From: Cercozoa sp. M6MM
Taxonomy: Eukaryota; Endomyxa: Ascetosporea
Length of the DNA stretch: 41,929 nt
Direction: 5' to 3' (one strand)
Assembly: GCA_040357565.1 (NCBI GenBank)
Contig: JBDODJ010000098.1
In this document: positions 33,380-41,929 of the stretch, one piece after another
How the letters are laid out: each line of letters begins with the position of its first letter
Numbering within the stretch: position 1 is the stretch's first letter
Made by a program: the position numbers and the translations under genes
The notes under the pieces: model-generated
What the model saw: only the letters and a program-made list of their open reading frames with translations
The model's database searches: none
What the model was told of the DNA's origin: nothing

Positions 33380-33605
33380 GCGTCACGTGTGTCACGTTTT
33401 GTAGTCTTTTTTTGTGTGTGCTAAGCAGGGGCAAAGCACAGGAGAAAGTACCACATGAGTCGCTGCTTTCGTTTACTTCGATGTACAAATGCATGCGGAC
33501 CCGAGCGTCCAGTAATACACGTCGACGGGGCTCGATTATGCGTAGTCTGGCATCCAAACCACGTGTGCGTTTCTTGCGCACAAGAGGGAAAAACGAAGAC
33601 GGGCA

Positions 33606-34609
33606 TCATGTTGTCAGTGGAACAGAGAAGCTAACCCTTCGTCGCGTCTTTTTACCCTGTGAGCTCTTCAGCTTGTTGGAAGCCAGGCGCAACAACAAAG
33701 CGTCGATGCGGGCACTCAATTTGGCGTTTTCAGCCCGAAGTTCTTCATTCTCGGCCTCCAGGTCGCCCACCCGCTGTGTTGTTGCTTTCAACGGGACTCG
33801 AGCGTCCTTTGCAGCCATTTCAAGTTTCACATCGGTGATTTTGTTCTGCTCGACGTGTTCAGTTGCAGTAACAGATCGGCACTTTGAACACAATGTCTTG
33901 GAATTTGAGGCGATTTCCTTCAGTTGAGACAATGCAGCCTGCAGTGATTGCTGTGTTTCCGACTGTGCAGCTTCCTCTGATTGCTCGAGCCGAACCTGCA
34001 AACGACGAATATTGCGCGTGAGCACCTCTTCCTTCAGCAGAGCCCTCGAGTTCACTCGCGCCTTTAACTCATCACGCTCTCGTGTAAGCTGCTCGATTTG
34101 CAATCTCACTTCAGCCAGCCGCAGCGAACTTTCACGTTGCTGTCGGACACCACTCTCTTCCGAATAGAAGATTTACGTTAGAACCACTGTTAGTGTACCT
34201 TGTTTTGGACGACATCTCGCAGTTTTCTTTCAAATTGGAGTCGTAACTTCTTCTCCTGGATCCAGACAAAAATCACGATCAAGAGTTCAGTACAAGTTGT
34301 GAGTGCTGATTATATGGTGTTTACTTGAGAAAGTTGTGCGATCTGGACATCGTTCTGAGCCAGTTGTCTTTTCAAATCGCTGCATATGCGAAGCAAAGAG
34401 TTTGTGCGACTGCTTAATTCAAGCAAAGTTTGCGCTGCCTGGTGCAAGTACTCGTGCCGAATCGCTATCGCAGAGTTGTGCTTGCTAACCAACCGTTCGA
34501 CAACACGCTTGGCGTGAGCGAGCAACTGGGCACGTTCATCGTGCTCGCGCTCGAGCAAGGATCGACACAAGGATTCGAGACGTTCGCAGCTGTCGCTGTT
34601 TCCAGTCAT
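33606..34609 (-). CDS. Coiled-coil protein of unknown function, 3 exons
   Basis: Exons: 34609-34325, 34255-34199, 34139-33606; 292 codons in phase. It is helical almost throughout, with heptad-rich stretches (LESLCRSLLEREHDERAQLL, LQIEQLTRERDELKARV, LEAENEELRAENAKLSARID). A CxxC (LCSKCRS) sits near the middle, and the tail is basic and Ser/Thr-rich (KKTRRRVSFSVPLTT). An upstream in-frame ATG at 34765 would add 52 residues; I chose MTGNSDSCERLE because the sequence before it looks less protein-like. This shape is common in centrosomal, golgin and tether proteins, but no family could be named. The gene is divergent from Dim1 (290 bp between starts). Confidence 0.7.
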
Positions 34610-34898
34610 AGGTTCAGGTTCAGCTGAGCAACTCAAAGGAATTGACGGAAGGGCACCACCACGCGTTAACGTTGTTTTGTGTTTAGCCGTACAGCGCAGC
34701 GCTACAGCTAAAGAATCGAGATGCTCAGGGAAAACTCGAGTTTGGCGTTTCTCAAACAGATACACAAAAACAAAAAAAAAACAAAAAAGTCGATATTGGC
34801 GGTCTCAAAAAAACAATTGATCGACACTATCGAAGCGCATTACAGAGAACGGTACACTTCCTGAGTGTGTAAGCAGCGTAGGCACACGTGGGCGCAGC

Positions 34899-37213
34899 AT
34901 GATTCGCCGTTTACGCGTCGTGAGTGCGGTGGTTACGCAATCGGCGGGCGCGGTGCTTCCGCGCGGATCAGTGACGGCTTGTCGCGCGTTTCGCGTGCAG
35001 CCATCCACGCGATCGCGAAATCCGCGTCTGGGCACAGCCAAGAAAAAGAAGCAGCTAGGTCAGTGTCTGCTGATGGACCCGGGCGTGCTGCAGCGTGTCG
35101 TGCAGTCGGCCAAGATTCGGGAGGGGGATACTGTACCCTTTTTGGCATTTTGTGCGGATACCTGAACTGATGCGTTTTCCAATTAGGTGCTGGAGATCGG
35201 TCCCGGCACGGGAAACCTGACGACATTATTGCTCGAGGCACCGTGTCAGCGCGTGGTTGCGATCGAGAAGTACACCGCTCCCTTAATCACCTTTCGCAAA
35301 ATGGATCTGTTCTGCTCTATCGTAGGGATCCCGACATGCTTGCTGAAATGCATCTGCGTTTCTCAGAAGAGTATCATTTCTTTTTTAAGACACAAAATAA
35401 AGCATGTTTGCTTGTGTGTTTAGAATCAAAAGTGGCCAGCTCAAATTGATTCGAGGCGATGCCAATTCGGTAGAGTTAGTTGTTTTGATTATGAGTCACT
35501 TGGACTTCGTGGTATGGGCAGGTGCAATGGCCGCCATTTGATGTGCTGGTGGCCAACATCCCGTACGAGTTGTCTGCGCCACTGACGTTCAAACTGCTGC
35601 GACACGCGACTGCTGAAGAAAACGGGTACCTTTCTTTTTAATATTCTTAGCTCTCTTACTTTCACCTCCTTCCTGCAGCGAGAAGAAAATAGCCTGGCGG
35701 CGTGCCGTGATGATGTATCAGAAGGAGTTTGCCCAGCGACTGTCTGCTGTCAGTGTACGCTACTCTATACTGTTGGTACTGAGGTTTACTCATGTACTTT
35801 CGTTTAGGCTTCAACGTCGTGGTCGCGACTTGCAGTGTCGGCCCAACTGCGTGCCAAGGTGCTTGCTTGTTTCTTTGTGTCGTGTGTATCTTTTGCTTTT
35901 GTTAGTAACGCGAATGCACTCAGACCAAGTTGTTGTTCGAGGTGCCACGACACTGCTTCCGACCGATGCCGCGCGTTCACTCGGCCGTGGTGCGTTTCCG
36001 GCCGCGTCGCATGTTCGCTCGGACGCCGTCGGAGGAGTTCACTTCAAACGAGAGCACGCAGCTGCAGGACTACGACAGTGCTGAGTACATGCACGAGTAC
36101 CTGTATGACATGGATGGTGGTGGAGAGTTTGAAGACCCTGAATCGATCGACTCTGACGACGATGACGAGTACGAGGAAGACGAGATTGATCGGGTAGCTT
36201 TCTTCTCTGGCCTCAGCTTTTCGACTGGACACATGTGTGTAGCTCGCACTCACCGAGGAGGAACTCGACAGTCCCGAGTGGCAAGCCATGTTGAGATGGT
36301 ACTTTTACCCTGTGTCAGACAAGCTTAATTTACCCCCCCCCCCCCCCCTTTATCCCCCTTTACCCCCTTTACCCACCTTTACCCCTTTACCCCCTTTACT
36401 TCCCTTTACTCCTTTACCCCCTTTACCCCCCTCTTACCAATGACTGAAGGTGCTTCCAACGGAAATCACGCACGCTGAGGAGTATTGGCACCACACGAGG
36501 TTCTCTGGACACACTGCACACCAGCGATGACGTATGCTCTCTCTTTATATTTCACTTGCTTTCGGCAATGTTTCCTTTTTTAGACTCATCCCAGCAAAAA
36601 GCTGGTGCTGCAAGCACTCTCTGAAGTAGAGTTGCAGGACGTTCGGCCGCGTCACATGTCGCTCGTGCAGCTTGTTGCTCTTCGAGACAGGTTTTTTTTT
36701 TGCACTCTTCAGCTTGCCGTGTTTGACCCGTTTGGTATTTTGACAGTTTCCATAAGCACGGAATGCGTTTCACCAAGGAGAAACCACTGGTCAAAAGCGA
36801 CACTGAGCTTGATGAGGTATATTTAATGTTGGGCACTTTCGCAATCGCATGCCACTGTTTGAAAACAGCCGGCCCAAGCGAACCTGTCAATGATCGAGAT
36901 GCTCGAGAGAGAGTACCGGGATCTCGCCGATCAGGCGGCCAAGGAGCAGCGTCACCTGGCGCGACAGCGACAACGACAGAAGCGACAACAGGCGCGACAC
37001 AGTCGTACCGTCGACTCGAGCGATCAGCTGGAGTACTCGGACAATCAGGATGGCGACTCACAGCACGCGTCGGACGAGTCTGAACTCGAGGATCTGGACG
37101 TCGACCTGATCGATGTCGAGGATGAGTACTACGCAAAGGAGGACGCGTTCGACGCCTACGTGCGTGACTTGGACGAGAACGAGACCGAGTACGGCATTCC
37201 GCACGCGCAGTGA
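34899..37213 (+). CDS. DIM1: Dim1/KsgA rRNA adenine N6,N6-dimethyltransferase with acidic extension, 13 exons
   Basis: Dimethylates two adjacent adenines near the 3' end of small-subunit rRNA and acts in ribosome maturation. Exons: 34899-35132, 35187-35269, 35326-35370, 35424-35469, 35522-35625, 35679-35754, 35808-35858, 35924-36193, 36243-36298, 36450-36531, 36584-36690, 36747-36816, 36869-37213; 523 codons (522 aa). Motifs: KQLGQCLLMD, VLEIGPGTGNLTTLLLE (SAM motif I), RVVAIEKD, VLVANIPYELSAPLTFKLL (catalytic N-I-P-Y), MMYQKEFAQRL, RLAVSAQLRAK, FEVPRHCFRPMPRVHSAVVR, WCFQRKSRTLRSI and HMSLVQLVALRDSFHKHGMR (the Dim1 C-terminal end). The family normally ends there (about 310 aa). Here an acidic insert (SDDDDEYEEDEIDR) precedes the C-terminal domain, and about 150 more residues follow, rich in Arg/Gln then Asp/Glu. 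The N-terminus (MIRRLRVVSAVV...) is long and basic and may be a mitochondrial signal. Confidence 0.92.
36329..36437. repeat. TTTACCCC-type intronic repeat in DIM1
   Basis: A run of 16 C followed by about ten irregular CCCTTTACCC units in the intron 36299-36449, in the sense orientation. Confidence 0.92.
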
Positions 37214-37493
37214 TTCGCTTGAGTCCCGTTCCTGCCAGTTCATTAGATTCACGCCCGGTCTGTCAGCGCAGGCCGGCTCAGCTTAGTGACTACACAGTAG
37301 CTTACGGTGATCACGTCGCTTCAGCTCTCGGCATGGTACACGCTGACTGCGCTGGTACCCACGCACAGTACCCTACATCGCACGTTCAGTTCAAATACGA
37401 ATTGCATGAAGGATACGATAACGCCAGCGCAACGAGGGTGATTTCAGGACTCCCAAGACCTGGAATTCAACCAACTATGCGCAACTAGGGTTA

Positions 37494-39584
37494 CTACTCC
37501 TCGGCCTCGTCGGAGAGGCCCTCCATGTCGATGGCGTCGGTGGCCACGAAGACGTCGTCGCCGCAGTGCTCGAGCGAACTGGCGCGGCGCATGCGCTGTT
37601 GGATCTCGGTCTCGTGCTCCTCCTTCTTGCGGAAGACGTCGTCGTTGAACTCGCTCTTGTACTTGAAGAAGATGAGGCAGGCCACGAGAATGGAAGCGAC
37701 GTTGAACGCGATGTTAGCGTACTCGCGGATCTCGATGAACTTGGCGTTGTTGGCGGGCGTGATGCCGCTCTTGCTGTGCCCAATGACGAGGCCCTTGATG
37801 AGCTTGTTGAGCACAAAGAAGGGCACCATGGAGCACAGCAGCGCATTGATACTGGTCGTGATGCCATAGGCCGACTTCATGCGCTTGTCTGTGGCCAGCA
37901 CACCGCACGCCGGGAAGTAGCACGCCGTGGCGAAGAAGTGTGCCACGCCCATGATGAGCCAGATCAGCACAGCCACCAAGAAGTCGCCGGTGCGACTGCC
38001 CGGCGTGTACTTGCCCGGTAACTGACCCACCGGCAGCGACAGGTCCGGCTGCACGAACTTGCCGTGCACCAGCATGCACACGTTGCAAGCCTACTCGATA
38101 CGTCAGGTACAATGCACAGATACACGAGGTGCGAGGTCAACTGTACAATCAGGGCGACCGGGACGGCGAATAGCACGATGCGGCGGCCGCCGAAGCGGTC
38201 CAGTGTCATGCCGAAGATGAAGCCGGCCAGGCCAATGTACTTGGGCACCTTGGAGAAGAAGGCCACGACCGCATTGGTGCCATCGAACCTGTCAGTCCCA
38301 GTCAAACATACACATACTCGATATACACATGTTTAGACAATGTTCTTCTGTACCAGTACTGATCGGTGAACACGGCCATGTTGGAGGACAAAAAGGGCGT
38401 CACGCTGACGTCCAGGAAGACAAACCACATCATCATGGCGAACCACACCTGCAGGGGATAACAGCAACTCTGAGTCAGTACATGTATGCTTAGTATAGAG
38501 AGGTGTACGGCCGGCAAGTTGAGCAGGTCGTGCCACGTCTGTTTGAGCGAGTCGCCAATGATGCTCAGCAGTGACTGGCCGTGGTACTTTTCACGCTCCA
38601 CAGTCTCGTGCTCGTGCTTCGGGAAGAAGAGCGACGGCACCAGAGCAATGGCAATCAGGATCGTGCCCACCAGCGACGGCACGAACAGCGACGGTCCGGT
38701 CGGGTTCTTCACCGTCTCTACAAGGGAAGGTTAGTACTAAAACAAACCTCTGTTTGAGAAGTTACTGCCATTGAGGACGGTGTCCTCGGTCATGGCGTTG
38801 AAGATCACGAGGCTGATCGCCGAGTCGAGTGCCACGGCCCAGATGTCGCCCCAGCGCAGCAGCGAGAACACCGTGCTGAGCTTGTCCTTCGGGAACCACA
38901 TCTTGAGGATCACGTGGGCCTACCCAGCAAGCGCACATAAGCAAGCATAGTACATACTGTAGTGAGGCACCGTAAGCTATAAAAGTAGCACGTACCACAG
39001 CACGCTGCATGCCGACACCGGCGCCGTTGAGGAAGCGACCGACGCAAAAGAGCCAGTAGCCGCCCGGTCCCATGAGTGGTCCAAAGGCACAGCATGCCTG
39101 ACCGGCCACTGCGAGCACCAAGCACAGCACGAGGTTCCTGTCCCAAGCACATCCATATATATTTTTATTATACATCTGGGATGAAACGTTACCACTTAGC
39201 ACCAATGCCGATACACAGCGAGCCAGCCACGAGACCAAGGACCACCGTGGGGAAACCGTGCAACATCGTGGTCGGAAGCTCCATGTTCGCCGCGTCGACT
39301 TGGAAGAAGGTTCCCAGTGGTTTCAGCAGTGTCTTGTTGGTGGTCTTGCTCCACGTGAGACTGAAGTACGACACCAGTGCGATGAAGAAGGCGAGCCACA
39401 TCACCTTGGTGATTGTTGTTGGTGCCGCTGCTGGCTTGGTGCCTGCCTCGACATCCTGAACACACACCGTCTCGCCTTGCTTGTGTTACAAGGCATTGTC
39501 GAGTCATTCATCGACCGGGACTTTCTGTACCATGGGATGCACAACGACGCCACCCGTCGTTGGCTTCTTTTCCGTTTCGGACAT
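37494..39584 (-). CDS. Major facilitator superfamily transporter, MFSD1-like, 8 exons
   Basis: Exons: 39584-39531, 39455-39193, 39138-38996, 38919-38766, 38717-38519, 38448-38354, 38288-38111, 38090-37494; 561 codons (560 aa). Around eleven or twelve hydrophobic segments are visible: VMWLAFFIALVSYFSL, VVLGLVAGSLCIGIGAKW, LVLCLVLAVAGQACCAFG, YWLFCVGRFLNGAGVGMQ (the family's fourth helix), LVGTILIAIALVPSLFF, VWFAMMMWFVFLDVSV, YIGLAGFIFGMTLDRFGGRR (the second-half loop DRxGxRR), FLVAVLIWLIMGVAHFF, SINALLCSMVPFFVLN and IAFNVASILVACLIFF. The single DRFGGRR and the helix-2 pattern fit MFSD1-type lysosomal solute carriers, but the substrate is not readable. The N-terminus is cytosolic and short, the C-terminus acidic (GLSDEAEE). 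The last intron would be only 20 nt (or 35 nt if the donor is GTGTAT). Confidence 0.85.
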
Positions 39585-40444
39585 GTTCTATTGTCTTCAA
39601 ACTTGCTCTGGCCTTTCTCGCTTAACTATTCAGAACGCAAACTGTGATTCTTTGAGTCGAAGCAAATCACTCAAAATTCCAACTGTAACTAAATTTGAAA
39701 TTTAGTTTAAAAAAAGCCGAAAACTCGAGACACAAAAATAATCGCACGAAAACCCTCTAAGCGTGCGCTTTGGCGTAAAGCTCGTTGCGGACACAGCAAC
39801 TGCACAGGTCAGCCCTCAGAGCTCACCGAGGGACAAGCGAGTAAAAAAGCGGCACACGTACCGCGTCTTGTCGTGCGCGTCGATGCCACTGGTGTGTTCG
39901 CTCGCTGTTGTACACAACGCAACACACTCCAAGCTATTCACTGGCACCTTGCGCAGTATTCCTGGCTCCGCAATTTTGGTCAATCCCGGCTGTACGCTGC
40001 GCGCACGCACACGCCAGTCTTCGGACTTTCACTGGACTGTGGCATGGGATTGGCCGAGTGACTCTGCGCACTATCCAGCTATCTATCCACGCACAAGCGT
40101 TTTTACAAGGTGCCCGGCAATATCGAATAGTTCATGCTTACACCGCACAGCGGTGAGAAGTTTTAATGACACCGCCCGAACTGAAACAGGAGCCTTGGAA
40201 CTGAAGACTGCAACCAAGTCCACCGGAACTGTACTACTATACGCACAGATCCGCTCTAGCACCGATAGGATACTGCAACAGTCGGACCCACTGCAACTTC
40301 CGCGGGGATCGTACATGCGATGCACAGGATGACTTCGACTTTGCAGCTGAACCGAGCTGAACTAGTGCCAGTTGGACTTCTAAGTAACGTAACTGAAACG
40401 TAGACGCAATGCGGCAATACAAAGCGACGTCGACCGTACGGTGT
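39585..40444. other. Intergenic, 860 bp
   Basis: The longest gene-free stretch, between the MFS transporter start and the PI3-kinase end, both on the minus strand. A plus frame of 189 codons (39763-40332) has no early ATG, no family match and a shuffled-looking composition. No repeat or RNA is seen. Confidence 0.5.

Positions 40445-41929
<1,485 letters not shown>

Noticed and set aside
39763-40332. A 189-codon plus frame in the largest intergenic stretch
   Set aside because: It begins at a GTG, with the first ATG far in, and shows no domain or signal; the composition looks random.

Overview
The window is nuclear DNA from a flagellated, aerobic, single-celled eukaryote. It holds about 20 protein-coding genes on both strands, nearly all cut by many short introns (about 145 by hand count, mostly 45-90 nt). 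I rebuilt most genes by joining exons at GT...AG borders and checking that the reading phase closes; the coordinates come from that hand work. IFT74 shows that the lineage builds cilia. ALG5, sideroflexin, Dim1, a class I-like PI3-kinase, a PrmC/HemK methyltransferase and an asparaginase are ordinary eukaryotic genes. I cannot name the species or the supergroup. I see no virus-like element, transposon, rRNA, tRNA or CRISPR.

Layout, left to right: the end of an unknown + gene (92-180); ALG5 (-); sideroflexin (+); a doubtful small + gene; IFT74 (-); a + gene for a possible membrane protein with an acidic tail; a 183-aa coiled-coil protein (-); PrmC/HemK (-); L-asparaginase (-); an ankyrin-RING protein (-); a probable mitochondrial membrane protein (-); an SPKR-repeat protein (+) meeting an RWD protein (-) across a 100-N gap; an Atg14-like zinc-ribbon/coiled-coil protein (+); an Ig-like/EF-hand-like protein (-); a PH-RhoGAP-like protein (-); an EF-hand/alanine-rich coiled-coil protein (+); a possible small secreted protein (-); a coiled-coil protein (-); Dim1 (+); an MFS transporter (-); and the catalytic end of a PI3-kinase (-), which runs off the right edge.

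Genes lie close together, often 150-700 bp apart, in divergent or convergent pairs, with no sign of operons. Shared themes are glycosylation (ALG5), translation and ribosome modification (Dim1, PrmC, RWD protein), mitochondria (sideroflexin and the 260-aa protein), phosphoinositide/autophagy signalling (PI3K, Atg14-like) and cilia (IFT74, perhaps the Ig-like protein).

The oddest property is in the introns. About a third of the 5' splice sites read GTAC and only a handful read GTAAGT. Many introns carry runs built on TTTACCCC or other microsatellites. Two introns seem to be only about 20 nt long.
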